Notes: generated by a model from the letters alone, not told the origin. 64,000 nucleotides of DNA from Hyalella azteca (GCF_000764305.2 NW_025936130.1:153006-217005); one strand, 5' to 3'; positions 46,701-58,115 are shown, numbered from the stretch's first letter. Numbers and translations are program-made.

Positions 46701-49390
46701 GCCATTGGATGACATTGGTTCTCCAAAATTCCTAAATAGTTACGGCTATTGATTCTTCCATGCCGAGAAATCATTGGTCCGCCGGATTTTCAAGAAATAT
46801 CACCCAGATAATCACAGATCTTCCACGTTTTATTTTACAGTTGGAAGGAGGCAGTCGGGATTAATTGCCCTTTATGACCGTCTCCAAACGTAAACTCGGC
46901 CAGAGGCTGGAAATTAGGTAAATGTTGATTCGTCGGAGAAAATCTCATTTTTTCACTACTCAAGGTACCAATTCTGGAGGTACACCACTCTAAACGCTTT
47001 GAAGAATTTGTATTTGAAACCAAAGGTTTCATAATTTCAGCTCTTCCATAGAATCTAGATCTGTGCAGCTCTCGGCGGACAGTCTTTATGGCAATTGGGT
47101 TCTGTAGGTGTCCATTGGAGTCTGTAGTAATTTAACAGTCGTAGTCTTTCGATTCTCCCTCACAATTCGATTTAGGTACCGACGGTCTTTCTCAGACAAC
47201 TTAGGCTTTCGGCTAGACCTGTGCTTTGCTGAGAACGTTTTTCCTTATCTTTCAAAAGCAGTAATTACTTTTGAGAGAGTACCTCTAGAAACTTCAAGCA
47301 TTCGGAAAATTTCTGTCACTCTAGCACCTGCCATACGGGCACCAACAATTTGGCCTCTCTGAAAGTCAAAAAGTTTTGCCATTTAGGTATGGGTTATATA
47401 GGTTAGGTTATTGACACAAAAAATTTACTAAAAATATCTGCGCAAGGATAAAATAACAATTATCTGCAACAATAAACAATGAAACCTAAAAATATGTAAC
47501 ATTTTCATTGTTTGTAACATGTTGAAAAATTACGATATCGAAATGTCAGGTGTTTCCCTTATTTTGTCAAACCCCTGTATGTGTTTCTAGGTCTACGCCG
47601 ATTTGATTTTGGTTATAAATCCGGGAACGTCAAAGTCTCAGTTAAAATTAATACCTCTCAACATTTCTTTTAAAAATGCACACTTGCTGAATATGAAAGT
47701 CAAAATAAAGATTGGGCCGAAGACTGAGTTTTTCAGAAAATAAGCAAGACGAAGGATATATTTAGAGTTGCGAGATATACGGGGAGAAGAATATCAACAA
47801 AAACACAAACGAACTGCGTCATTTGGCAATTGAGAAGTCAACTATTAGAGCAAATAAAACTTATCAAAGTGTAGCTAAAGCATACTGCTCGGTCTGTGCT
47901 AGCTCCTGTTTTGATCGCGCAAAGTAATGTCTGAGAATTCAAGCAGCATCGCGCATAAATTAATGGGTATACACTGCATACGCTCAACGCCCCGAAAGCT
48001 AGGCCATAAGCTGAACAAGACCTGCATTGTCCACGGAAGCCGTAAACTTATTTCCGTGAAGCAGTTAAACCCGACGAAGATTTCTACAGCAACACGTCAG
48101 AACAACGATGCCCCTATCTTCCTCGTCATCTGGTGAGAAGCGAAGTGAGACCGACAGAAGGCCTCTTGAGATCTAAGTTTAGAAAGGATGGAAACCAAGA
48201 CCACATGTTATAGCAGCTGTCTTTGCAGCACAATATGACTTGAGAAAGTTATTGGGACACGTCGAACACGCATTTCAACCGAGCATTCAGAACAAAAAAA
48301 CTTAGAAAAAAATCATATAGAGCGCAGAATTAAAATTCATTTTCAAGCACCAATACTAGCCTAGACACATCTAGATTGTCAGCCAGCATGAGAGCAGCCG
48401 ATAACTGTAATCATACGAATATAACAGTGAACAAGAGCCTTAGAATTAAGGTAACACAAATAATGACGGAGGAAGAAGTGAGTACAGAGCGCGCGCGGTG
48501 CATGACAACACAGCTCATGAAATAAAGAAAACCATAATGAATGAAACTTAGCCGATGTTTAGTAATCACGTCATAAGGTACTTAATTAATACGAGTTGAT
48601 GCAATTAAAAAATTCGCTTTTACATCCTATAGCGCAGAATAACAGTTCTTCGTATTAAAAGCTATGAGCAGTTTAGGTAACAACAACACCGAGAAATTTA
48701 GGTGTCACTAAGTGGAATATTTGTTCACAATTCGAATTTTCAGCGCAGTTCACTCAATGATTGCAAATTATGAAGGAGCGAAGTGACCTCGTTTCACTTT
48801 GCATCAAATTAAATGCAAAACTCTTAACTTGGTGCAGTGCCCATTGGAACATAATAGAATATGAGACAACTCTGTCAGTACTCGAAAACAAAAGAGAAGC
48901 TCCAAACATTCCTATCATAGTACTATCAAGTATCAATATATATTAGATAAGGAAGCCTCCTTTGGCGTCTGAGATGAGTGGTAAGAACACGTCTGCTTTC
49001 GATTGTCTAAAGAATCGTTGCAAAATCGATAAAAACACTTTTTAGTAATCTATACTCCATTTTGTTTATAAAATATATAAACAATCTTGTTGATAGATTT
49101 TATTGACGACGCTACAAACTATTTTTGTACTTTCATTTTCATTCTAAACGTATTATAATATGTTTAATTTTTTAACATCTTATCATTATAAGTTCCCATA
49201 AACTATGCCGGAATATTTGAAAGGCTTTAAAGCGACGGCAAATAAGCAACAGATCAAAGCCATTACTACCCTGTATAACCAACACAAGCGCGGTGAGTGA
49301 CGAGGTAAGTAAAAAGTGAGTGAAGACTGAAGATATGAAGAGGTGGCGGGGGAGCACAAAGAAGGGGCATGAGCTTGGCGCCTCACACAT
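40774..49390 (-). CDS. tkv: Type I BMP receptor Ser/Thr kinase, thickveins-like, 559 aa
   Basis: Exons in order of translation: 49390-49270, 45933-45746, 45428-45311, 44920-44770, 44471-44342, 43787-43595, 43219-43104, 42786-42605, 42012-41845, 41371-41191, 40905-40774. Phases agree throughout and the total is 1680 nt. Order: signal peptide; Cys-rich ectodomain (about 42-142); membrane helix (167-192); GS box [11 protein letters not shown] (226-236); kinase. Kinase landmarks are GKGRYGEV, Lys272, HRDIKSKN (Asp373), ADFG (Asp391), [11 protein letters not shown], and a final [12 protein letters not shown]. The L45 loop reads ADIKGTGSW, as in BMPR1/Tkv. DIYSFS has Ser447 where kinases have an invariant Gly. 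Known role: binds Dpp/BMP with a type II receptor and phosphorylates Mad/SMAD1/5. Exon 1 is the least certain; the rest is firm. Confidence 0.93.
41640..41790. repeat. Two-copy 80-bp tandem repeat in a tkv intron
   Basis: GCAATAACTATTTAT, TTTTAACGTTAATTTTAATATCG and TACAACATTAAAAT occur twice in the same order. Confidence 0.75.
42013..42445. repeat. GTTTCTAAAATG minisatellite in a tkv intron
   Basis: A roughly 12-base module (G/CAGTTTCTAAA(A)TG) alternates with AAATAAAACAGATAA modules in higher-order units, from beside the exon 9 acceptor to 42445. The array supplies most of the intron sequence next to that acceptor. Confidence 0.85.
44148..44285 (-). mobile_element. Dispersed GTCC/GTCT-bearing repeat, copy 3
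   Basis: This is the reverse complement of the family at 5619 and 26951: TAACTCAGTACTCACTGCA, GCGCATTTTCTC, GACAGACGGACGGACATGACGAGCAC, then GAGAAAATGC. It ends 57 bases before tkv exon 5 (44342). Confidence 0.8.
44530..44705. repeat. About 55-bp tandem repeat in a tkv intron
   Basis: Three to four imperfect copies of CGATCAGCAATGATGCAGGT followed by GG(T)TGTGATACACATACTA lie between exons 5 and 4. Confidence 0.75.
45018..45165. mobile_element. Palindromic dispersed repeat (MITE-like), copy 2
   Basis: CAAGGAATTTAAAAGCAAAG at 45018 pairs with CTTTGCTTTTAAATTCCTTG ending at 45121, around a centre with two ATCGATAT motifs. The tail GAACTTGCGATATAAG is shared with copy 1 at 3776-3891. It is in a tkv intron. 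Confidence 0.8.
45746..45933 (-). CDS. tkv: tkv exon 2: ectodomain, first half
   Basis: [21 protein letters not shown] and onward has the CxCxxxCP spacing of type I BMP receptor ectodomains and an N-glycosylation site (NGT). It is completed by exon 3 (45428-45311), whose [12 protein letters not shown] gives the closing Cys-Cys...Cys-Asn signature. Confidence 0.93.
46324..47577 (-). pseudogene. Degenerate Tc1 transposase, left end lost
   Basis: From the ATG at 47382 the minus strand reads [20 protein letters not shown] and [14 protein letters not shown], the Tc1 N-terminal helix-turn-helix. Further on, in shifted frames, come a VY.W/QLIPT-like strand, PQSPNLN, and [16 protein letters not shown] to AKGG. 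Frameshifts separate the pieces, so it is inactive. The right end CAGGGGTTTGACAAAATAAG with TA is at 47577; I find no matching left end. It lies in tkv intron 1. Confidence 0.9.
47580..49269. other. tkv intron 1, 5' part; nothing recognised
   Basis: Short frames on both strands lack domain content. The minus-strand frame near 46223-45981 begins with a hydrophobic stretch ([12 protein letters not shown]) and might be an alternative signal exon, but its donor would be poor. Confidence 0.35.
49270..49390 (-). CDS. tkv: Candidate tkv exon 1: signal peptide
   Basis: ATG at 49390-49388 is the first Met after an in-frame TGA (about 49417). The 40 codons end in a hydrophobic run ([18 protein letters not shown]) before a GTAGTA donor. 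The one leftover base completes Gly41 with the first two bases of exon 2, placing a signal-peptide end just before MALECYC. The phase and hydrophobicity fit, but the donor is only moderate, and an upstream or alternative first exon is possible. Confidence 0.45.
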
Positions 49391-49439
49391 GCCTGATTGC
49401 CGGTGCCCGCCTCAACGGCGACGGCAGCGATGAGGTTGG

Positions 49440-49945
49440 CGGCATCGAGGCCGAGACTACAGCAGGTAAGACAGCGCTACATCACGACTAGTGTACCGAT
49501 ATCGTGGCGTAGTTAGGAGACTACGGCAGGTAAGAGCGCTATAGCACGACTAGTGTACCGATATCGTGGCGTAGTTAGGAGACTACGGCAGGTAAGACGG
49601 CGCTACACCACGACTAGTGGTACCGATATCGTGGCATAAGCGTTCCATCAATAAAGGAAATATTTGGGTAACTGATATTACAAAGAATAGCGTACCGATA
49701 TCGTGGCGTAGTTAAGAAATATTTGGGAAACTGAAATTACTAAGGCTAGAATTCCAAATTCCAATATTGTGGCGTAGTTAAGAAATATTTAGGAAACTAA
49801 AATTAATAAGACTAGCCTTCTGATATCGTGGCGCAGTTGGGAAATATCTGGAAAACTGAAATTACTAAGACTAGCCCTCCGATATCATGGCGTTGCTAGG
49901 AAATATTTGGGGAAACTCACATTACTAAGACTAGCGTTCCATATC
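49440..49945. repeat. About 60-bp tandem array beside tkv exon 1
   Basis: Three units of GACTACGGCAGGTAAGA...CGACTAGTGTACCGATATCGTGGCGTAGTTAG are followed by five or six shorter derivatives with GAAATATTTGGGAAACTGAAATTACTAAG. The CGATATCGTGGCGTAG core is the best conserved part. The array lies directly 5' of the predicted tkv start. Confidence 0.85.
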
Positions 49946-52401
49946 ATGGCGCAGTTTAGACATAAACGGGGTGCCCAAATTTTGCGACACACGTGATTCG
50001 ATGTTCAGCTCATTGCGTCATGGAGAAATCCAAGTGAATTCACGCTTATGTGAAGAAAATACCTACCAATGAGATGCAGGCATTCGTTCTCGTTCAGTGA
50101 CTTTTTCGTAAACAGTTTGAAACTAAAAAAAAAAGAGTGCGTCATTGAGCCTTTATATAATCACGGCACTTTTCATCTGAGTCAATGAATGCTAAAGCTA
50201 AGTCGCCGTACTGACAGCAATCTATAAACATTGCTAACAATAGCATTTCAATCAACATACCGTATGCTGAATAAATTCAGGAGAACCATAGAGAGACATC
50301 TTTCATAATACAGTATTATCATTACTATAATAAGAAATACAGACACCTATCGAGTACATCAACTCTTACAGAGACCGGCAAAGGAAAATCGACAGGATAG
50401 AATATATTATAAATGCTATCAAACTGATTGGTGCAGATGACAATAGCAAGTAGGCAACTAAAATCATGAGTGTGACAGAGGGAGTGGATGCTGTGAAAGC
50501 TGTCAATTGCAGTGCACTAGGCAAATTTCTCAACTGTGTAAATAATAATCAATAATAATAATGAAATTGCTTGTGTTATAAAAGGTAACCTTTACACTTG
50601 ATGAAGAATCCAAAGAATCAAATTTAAAAAATGATATAATTTATGAAGTGCAATATAAATACATTTCAGAATGAATGATAATTGTACTCAATAAATGAAT
50701 AACAGTTATCCATTAATATGCTAAAAAAATAATTTATTGTTATATTGACTACCTCCAATGAAATTCTGACATAAATTTAAAAAATATAAATTGTCAAGTA
50801 TATATTCAGTTTAAATTTAGCCAAGATTATGAGTATCAAATCCATTGGCAGTAATATCTTCAGCCAAATGGGAGCCCTGTTACAAAGTAGGAACATATAT
50901 ATATATATATACATAATAATTTTCAGCCAAATTTTTAATGCTTATATTGTTACCTGAAAAATTATATATTGTTTTATTGCCACATAAATATCCTGTTTTA
51001 TCAATACAATTTCTATCCTAAATTTATTTTTCTGTTCTATATTGTTTTTTTAGATACAATAAAATAATTTCAAGAAAGCCAAATAATAAGATGAAAAAAA
51101 GTAATATGCATCATAACTAGCTACCAGTACAACTGAACCACACTTACAATTACTGTACTATTTGCTAAGTGGAGCTCTTCAGGAAATTTCATTTAGAATT
51201 TTATTATTCTGTATCCTTTTGGCCTATTGATTTGCATACATCATCAGTCTGAATTATTACATTAATTCTTAATATAATTTGGATGTTTATTGCATAACTA
51301 CAAGAGTTTGTAGTATCAAAACTAATTAAGTTCTTGCTTTATTTTATTTTACCTGCTCATATGTAACTTATTTTCAAATTATTTCACTGCACTCCAATAC
51401 CTACCATCTTTCATAACAAGTTTCAAATCAACTTGATAATCATATTAATTACTTTGTAGGTATCTCAATGATTAGGTATTGCTTCTGCACAAAAATGCTC
51501 AGGCAAGTCATTTACCTGAACATTTTTTTTCAAGTCATTTTTTAATCTTGGCACAGCAATTTTATAATACTTTTCCAGCACCAAGTCATCCAATGCTATT
51601 CTCACTAGTATATCTTTATTTGTATTTAAATTTTTTGAAACACAATAAATATTTTCACTCACATACCAAAGAAAATTGATCTCAAAATCACAATACACAA
51701 TTTGGGATAATGCTCATAAGTTCTAAAATAAAAGTTCACTATGGATAACAGGGTGACTAGTTTCCAGCATATTTTGGTTAGACAACATTGCCGTAAGCCA
51801 CTTGGTTAAGCCATTAAGCCTTCATACAACATTAAGCCACAACTTGCAGATTGAAAGATCAGTGGAATTTGTAATGGGTAGTAAGTATTTCAATGTGATT
51901 TTTGCTACCTTTGTTAACCAAAGTAACTTGCAGTAGCTGTAGTTTCTGATGTTAATTGTTTAAACCTAAAAAAACATAGATTTTGATGAAGGATGCTCAA
52001 TTCCCAAAGCATCCAAAAACCAACTTTCATACAATTATTAATCTCTAGCTGAACTTGGGAACAGAACTATTGCTTAATGGCTTCTATCAATAAAATATAG
52101 ACAGTAGGCACACAAGGTCACTAAACCTCAGTTTTAATTATAATGTAGGATTCCTTATTGGAAGGTTGTCAGTAATCAACGAGTCTCTACAACTGCATCA
52201 CTATCAGGTATCAACTCCTGTCATGTTTAAATCTGTTATAATATTGCTGAAGCATTGCTGCTGCAACATCAGGAAGGACTGCAATAAGCTGAACTTAATG
52301 GAATTGAATCATAAATGTATGTAGGCTTCACACTGTGGTAAAACATGAAGAAATAAATTGTAATATTTTGATTCAGCGCAAAAACCTATCTATTCACAAT
52401 T
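49946..52401. other. Non-coding, very AT-rich; no gene recognised
   Basis: A short TA microsatellite lies at about 50898-50912. The open frames at 51465-51698 and elsewhere have no recognisable content. Confidence 0.45.
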
Positions 52402-53060
52402 TCAAGAGGGATAAGAGCTCACAGCTGAATTTAAACTGGGCCTAAGCTTAAAAATGTACAATGATTCTAAGATACGCAAATCTGAAGTACCGGAGGTGGA
52501 AGCTAACACCCTAAAGTCACTGTCAGAAACAGGCACATCACACTGCTGGGCGTGAGTGCGCACAGCCGAATGAGGGGGGCGCGATAGCAACACTCCGGTC
52601 CTACAACTCCTGCCCTTAAGCTCAGCGATCCTGGAATAAAGATTGCGTGAAGTCATACCGACGTACGCAGATGTACATTGTGCACAACGAAATTGATACA
52701 CCAGGGACGATCGCATATGAACAGGGAGCATATCTTTATATCTAAAGAAAGAACCGATTTTGAAACTGTTAACCAGAACAATATGGAGTTTAACACTTGG
52801 AAAGTATCTATTGAACAAGACTTTTAATTCTCTTGACATAGCTTAGGACGCAGGGCCAAAGTATGGAAAAGAACAATAAATACCGTTCCTACTATCGCGC
52901 TCGGGAGAAACCTCACTGAATCGCTTTGACATGAATTTATTGATTTGGGTATACACCAAACTTGCCAGAAATCCATTAAGCGAGAAAATATTTCTTAAAA
53001 ATTCAAATTCAGCATGCATAGCCTGGTATGTTGAGCAAATGCAAAAACCTCTGTATAATA
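52402..53060 (-). pseudogene. Penelope-like retroelement, C-terminal fragment with GIY-YIG domain
   Basis: The minus strand carries the end of the reverse transcriptase and linker (EFEFLRNIFSLNGF..., GIYCSFPYFGP), then an in-frame TAA. The frame resumes as SRELKVLFNRYFPSVKLHIV, FKIGSFFRYKDMLP and SSLVYQFRCAQC. The GIY-YIG-like core is the YQFRCAQC/AYVGMTSRNLYSRI pair, and the end reads SDLRILESLYIFKLRPSLN, typical of Penelope-like elements. Most of the RT is missing and there is a stop, so it is dead. Confidence 0.9.
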
Positions 53061-53221
53061 ATGTTTGAAGCCCATTTAACTTGAACCGGAATGAACAAAA
53101 ACTAAAGAAACTGGTATTTAGGCCAGTGAATGTCAGCTTTCAGAACACAGAAGTTAAAAAACGGCCATTAGATCCGCTGGACTCCGAAACGTTTTCTATA
53201 AAGATATGAATTTTTGTGGAC

Positions 53222-53272
53222 TATTCTTTGCTTTTAAATTTTTAGTCAACTTGCGATTTAAGCAAATAAGTG
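53222..53272. repeat. Solo right part of the palindromic repeat, copy 3
   Basis: CTTTGCTTTTAAATTTTTAG, CAACTTGCGATTTAAGCA and ATAAGT follow the right half of 3776-3891 and 45018-45165, more diverged. Confidence 0.55.
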
Positions 53273-54827
53273 ACATTAAGACTAATGGGAGTATTATTAA
53301 TTATTTATATATGTAGTCTTTTATGAGACTTTATGTCATACAATGCATTGTTGACATTTGAGCCTGATTTAAAACAATTTATAATTTTAATTTTTTATTT
53401 AAATACATGTTTTTTCATGTTTAAGGATATTTTGGAGCACCAAGCACTTAGCAGTTCCTTTTGAATTATTAGGAGAAAGTATAGTGTAAATACTATTGAA
53501 TTTAAGATCACTAATACATGAAATTGTTTGGCGTAATAATACATTTGCATAGCTGAGGATTATGTTTAGCCTGTTTTCAATGCAAGGCCCATGACACACA
53601 GATTTTTAAACTAATTTTTGCCCTAAAGGATTTGACAAAATCATGCTTGTAGTTGCAACTGGATTTTTGTCACCTTTATATATTTTTGACATATTTAAAT
53701 TTTCAAGCCAAATCTCCAATTTCATCCTGGAAATAACAACAGTACCATAGTCTTCACAACAGAGAAAATTTATCCTGTGATAATATTCATATTAATGTTG
53801 AAGAAATATTGCAGTGTTATTACAGCCTGACAGTAACCACAACCAAATGATTGTGAACAAACAAGTTTTTGCTGCAGTTACTCGGCAAGATTTCAAACTT
53901 ATGTGCTTATTTATAAGTATAATTTTATTCACCAGAATCTTATAACCAAAATCTTAGAAGTGCAAATTTGCAAGAATTTTGTAATCTTGTGGCTTGATTG
54001 AGCAATTTTGTTAGAATTAAATGAGAGAGAATTCATACAATGGGAATCTTGCCATTCCAAAAATGGCAGGAGAGCTTTAGTTGTGTCTCAGACAGTGGAT
54101 ATATTCTACACCTGTCAGCATGATGATTATTTAGGCAAAAGAGTGGAACTAAACCACAGAAATTCAAAATTTCATTGAATGACATATGCAAGGAGCAACA
54201 TTTAAAATCAAACCAAAATGCAAGAATTAGGTGCCACAAGAATTCATACCCACCTTAATGCCAAAATGAAAATATATATAGAAGCCGCCTAAGAATTAAA
54301 TTTTCATGTGCAATTCTTGCAAAATTCCTAATATTGCAGATTAGCCAAAATGCACTAACATGGAAGCTGAGTTAGAATGTTCAGGTGTAAGTATGAATTC
54401 CCAAGCTGCAAGTGGCACAGACATGGGCTATAAATCTGCTTTCCAGGCTACAAGTAGAGCTTCCTAGTGCTTGCAAGCCATGAGTCACAAGATTATAATG
54501 AATTATGAAGACAAGCTTAGCCGAATTATATTCTATTTAATTATTACTAAATAACGCTTGTTAGAAGGATCAACAAGATTCCTAATTCATTGAAAATTTG
54601 AAAGTGTGAAACTTAATTTGGTCCCATAAAATTAAAGTAATGCTGTGGAATTTTCTTTCCTTGCATTGATATAGAACAGGTACATCAAATTATTATATTC
54701 AATGGATTGGAAAAAATCTCTATATAAAACTCATATATATGCTTAGTGATCTGCAATCTAATCTGGAATATTGCGCAGAAGTTTCTAAAAATTGTAAGTA
54801 AAAAAGATCATTTCCCAGGTGATTAGG
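53273..54827. other. Non-coding, AT-rich; no gene recognised
   Basis: No frame with recognisable content on either strand and no clear repeat ends. Confidence 0.45.
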
Positions 54828-55235
54828 GTAAACGCGGTATATTCCGACATCGTGGGTAATTCCGACACCTCTCTAGTTTTTCCTTTATATTAAGCTTTGT
54901 CTTAGTTCCACGCATTCATTGATGGTTGAAATAGTGACGTCATACCTTTGCGCGCCAAACTATTGCCAAAACACTAGGTTTGGGCCGTCTGGCGGGAAAA
55001 TGTTGAAATCCAAAGAGAGACAGTGCATGCCACCCAGTGAGATAATCGAAAAATGTGTCAAAAGTTGATAGTTGACCTTGCTCTACCAAATAGTGATAAA
55101 CTGTTTTTGTAGAAAGAATATTATGGTTTGAGACTTTTAAATACCTACATCTGTAAATATATTAGGAATCCTTTATAAGTATACTTGTATTTGCTGATTT
55201 CAAGTGGTAAATAAATTAATAGATGATTAAGTTAA

Positions 55236-56365
55236 CACATTGGCCGCGATGTGCGCCATATATGTACACGCTGTACTTCTCAGAATCGCGATGTGTACAC
55301 ATGTGGTACATTCATATGAAAAATACATATTTTTATAATATCTTATTACTCTTTCAAATTTGAAATTTCAATGATGCAATTAAATAGGCATGTTAGGGAA
55401 TGTTTTGAAGTCAACTAATGCTTAGAGAAATAGTTTTATTTTCAAATGCAAGTAATACAAAAATTACAAAATTTGTGTCCATTGATGAAAGCAATATATA
55501 TATATATCTTTGTATGAAAAGAAAATAAAATATTTTCTTATTGATCTGAAACTACAAAATTGGGTGTTGCCAACATCATTATATTTCATACCTGATTGGA
55601 AAAAAATTATCGCACATGTATGACTTTCTTTCACAGTCACCAATGTATTTTTTTATCCTTTGAGTTTCACCTTTGCTACGGCACTTCCCTCATTTGCTGA
55701 GAGTATGTTGTAGCATTCATGGCAGCGCATCCTGGCTTTAGTTCTAGTTGGTTCAATGAAAGTGGGCTGTTCTCTTTCCCACTCGATAATTTAGAATGAT
55801 CTCTATAAGGTAAATATAACTGAACTAACAATGTAAATACCCTCAATTTTATTCAGGATTATGAAAACCTGGACGCCAATCTCTTTCCATAGTAATTTCC
55901 ATGCGTAATATACATCGTTCACAAAAAGCTAAGAGATACCGGTAGTCATAATGTGTGCAATTATGACTCAAAACTAATGTAGATTTCTTGCGTGCATCAC
56001 TCACAGTAATAAAAGTGATAACTTTAGGCGTTTCTTCGGCAATATGAGCTATAGATGCATGTCTTTGCTTGGTACACATCACCCACATTATTAGAAGTGA
56101 TTACGATAGGCGGCGTGAGCCAATATGAGCCACAACAGGCATGGCTTCATTTGGTACACATCGCCAGGAATAATGACGAATTTCAACCCTGAGCGATGTG
56201 CACCAAATGCGGCCACGAATTTTACATAATACAATGACAGAACATACCCCTGCAGAGCTGCACACAACTTTTCTCCTTGCTATCTGCCGGGTAACTGAAG
56301 ATATACAAGTTTGAACCTATCGCCCGTACGGCATTCGGGCCAAATCAGCAATCACGGCCAACGTG
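55236..56365 (-). mobile_element. 1.1-kb degenerate piggyBac-like element
   Basis: TTAA (55232-55235 and 56366-56369) flanks ends CACATTGGCCGCGAT and ATCACGGCCAACGTG, an inverted pair with two differences. On the minus strand near 55750-55660 a short frame reads PTRTKARMRCHECYNIL, resembling the start of the Cys-rich C-terminal domain of piggyBac transposases. A further 79-codon frame at 56088-55849 (HNCTHYDYRYLLAFCERC) is unassigned. Broken and inactive. Confidence 0.7.
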
Positions 56366-56807
56366 TTAAGAAATGGATTTAGACACATAAAAACTAATTC
56401 AGACACAACTTGAATTGGACACTCACAGCTCGTTCCAAGCTGTGGGCAAAAATTAAAATTTTCTTAATTAAAAGCTTAATAGCTGTTAATTGAAAGCCTA
56501 ATTAAGTAGTGTTCAATATTCAATAGTGTTCTAATTCAAAGCTGTGTCCGGCGTGTCGTATTCCAATACAGCTCACACAGCGATCAGAATTCGAACACAA
56601 GGATGTCGGAATTATGTATTAGTAGAGTTTGAAGCGCAGCCGGAATTCATCTCACAACGTGCTGAATTTAGTCATACACAGCATCGGAATATAGGGATTT
56701 GGTAGGTTTGCATTCTGAAGGCTTTTAAATAAATATGGCAACACTTTGTGACGTTTCGTCATTGCTGGCGCGCATGGATACCAGCATCATCATATATAAA
56801 ATATTGG

Positions 56808-56959
56808 CCCTTTTACGCCCTGAATTTCTGGGATGAAAATCGTAAAATTCACTTTTTCTGTTTTAAGTCTCACTTCAAAGCTGACACTCTGACCTATCCA
56901 ACGGTACCAAAATTGTCTCTGTACGTTGATTTATGCCTTGACGACAGTTCGTGAAAGGG
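56808..56959. mobile_element. piggyBac-like MITE, copy 2
   Basis: CCCTTTTACGCCCTGAATTT at the left and GTGAAAGGG at the right. The interior AGTCTCACTTCAAAGCTGAC and CCTATCCAACGGTACCAAAA is the reverse complement of copy 1 (24537-24745). The flanks have decayed from TTAA. Confidence 0.8.
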
Positions 56960-57539
56960 TTAGGGGTGGGGGAGTTCTTTAACATTTAATATGGGCGAAA
57001 ATTACTGGTCGGGCACATAAATAGACAACCTGAAGATGCTGCTCTTTAGTTACCCGGCTGCTGTCGTGTAAGATGGTTCTTATGCAGTCGCTCCCACCAT
57101 CCTTGACTGAATTTTGGCTCCAGTAATGTCTAGTCTTGCATCTATGTCACCTTGAATGCCTATTTTAAGGGGCTTGGGACTTTGTCGCGCCCTACTGAAC
57201 ATTCACACTTATTGTCACTGCAAACCTATCTCCTCCCAGAGTTTTTAAGCTACAGCAATGAGTAATATACCGTTCGATTCGCAAATAAAATATCTAGAGA
57301 TTGGTCAAAGCTTTTTTTCATTTTCGTTATAGTTTTGAAAATATTTTGAAAAAGGGGATGGGAAATTCAAAAGGGAGGGGGGAAAAACCAATTTTTTTTT
57401 TAAAAATGCCCACCCCACCCACAAAAATTAGAATTTTGAAAAACAGCAAGGACCAATCGATAGATATGGTCCTTACGCATCGAATGATATGCGTCTCGAT
57501 GTTGTAGCTCAAAAATCATAGGAGGTGATAGATTTCTAC

Positions 57540-57908
57540 AGTACCCCCTTTTTGTCAGTTTTCTAAGAATTTCACGTTTTCTTTCACTTTTTTTGGAAAA
57601 ATTCCCAGGAACAAAAAAGTCTTAGATTTATTTTTTACATATGTGTACCAAGTTTCAAAGTTATCTGTCAGTAATTAACCGAAATAGAATTTCCATAAGA
57701 AATTGGACATTGCCATTGGAAATTGGAAATTTTATTTTGGTTACTTACCGACAGATAACTTTGAAACTTGGTACACATATGTAAAAAATAAATCTACGAC
57801 TTTTTTTATTCTTGTGAATTTTTCGAAAAAATGACAGAAAACGTGAAATTGTTGGAAAACTGATGTTTTTTTCTGTGTGACAAATTTGTCACGCCAGGGC
57901 GTAAAGGG
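57540..57908. mobile_element. piggyBac-like MITE, copy 3, palindromic interior
   Basis: The right end GCCAGGGCGTAAAGGG with TTAA (57909-57912) matches copy 1. The interior holds a long inverted repeat: ACATATGTGTACCAAGTTTC at about 57637 and its complement near 57780, with TTATCTGTC inside each arm. The left boundary is uncertain. Confidence 0.7.
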
Positions 57909-58115
57909 TTAAATCTTTGGTAAATGAGAAAATTAAAAATGAACTGATTCTAAAAAATCACTGGTTTGCCACTATGCTGGCGCCGTGGCGCGTAGTGCAG
58001 TGTTTTGAGAGTCACAGAAAGGAAACAGAACTCGAGTAACGCATACGGTTAATTTTTTATAGTTTTTCATTTCTTGATGCGTCTTTAATGTGTTGGAATA
58101 TACTGCATTTACCCT

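Larger units (their letters stand above)
54828..58115. mobile_element. Possible 3.3-kb composite element with GGGTAAACGCGG inverted ends
   Basis: GGGTAAACGCGGTATATTCC at 54828 (preceded by TA) is matched by GGAATATACTGCATTTACCC at about 58096-58115 (followed by TA). Piggybac-like elements at 55236-56365, 56808-56959 and 57540-57908 are nested between. The left 190 bases recur at 13393-13605, and TGACGTCA is conserved at 54935-54942. No transposase of the outer element is visible; pairing of two independent ends is possible. Confidence 0.45.

Noticed and set aside
47108..47362. 84-codon plus-strand frame
   Set aside because: Antisense to the Tc1 transposase N-terminus.
55849..56088. 79-codon frame considered as a host gene
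   Set aside because: It lies within the TTAA-flanked piggyBac-like element; at most a decayed transposase piece.
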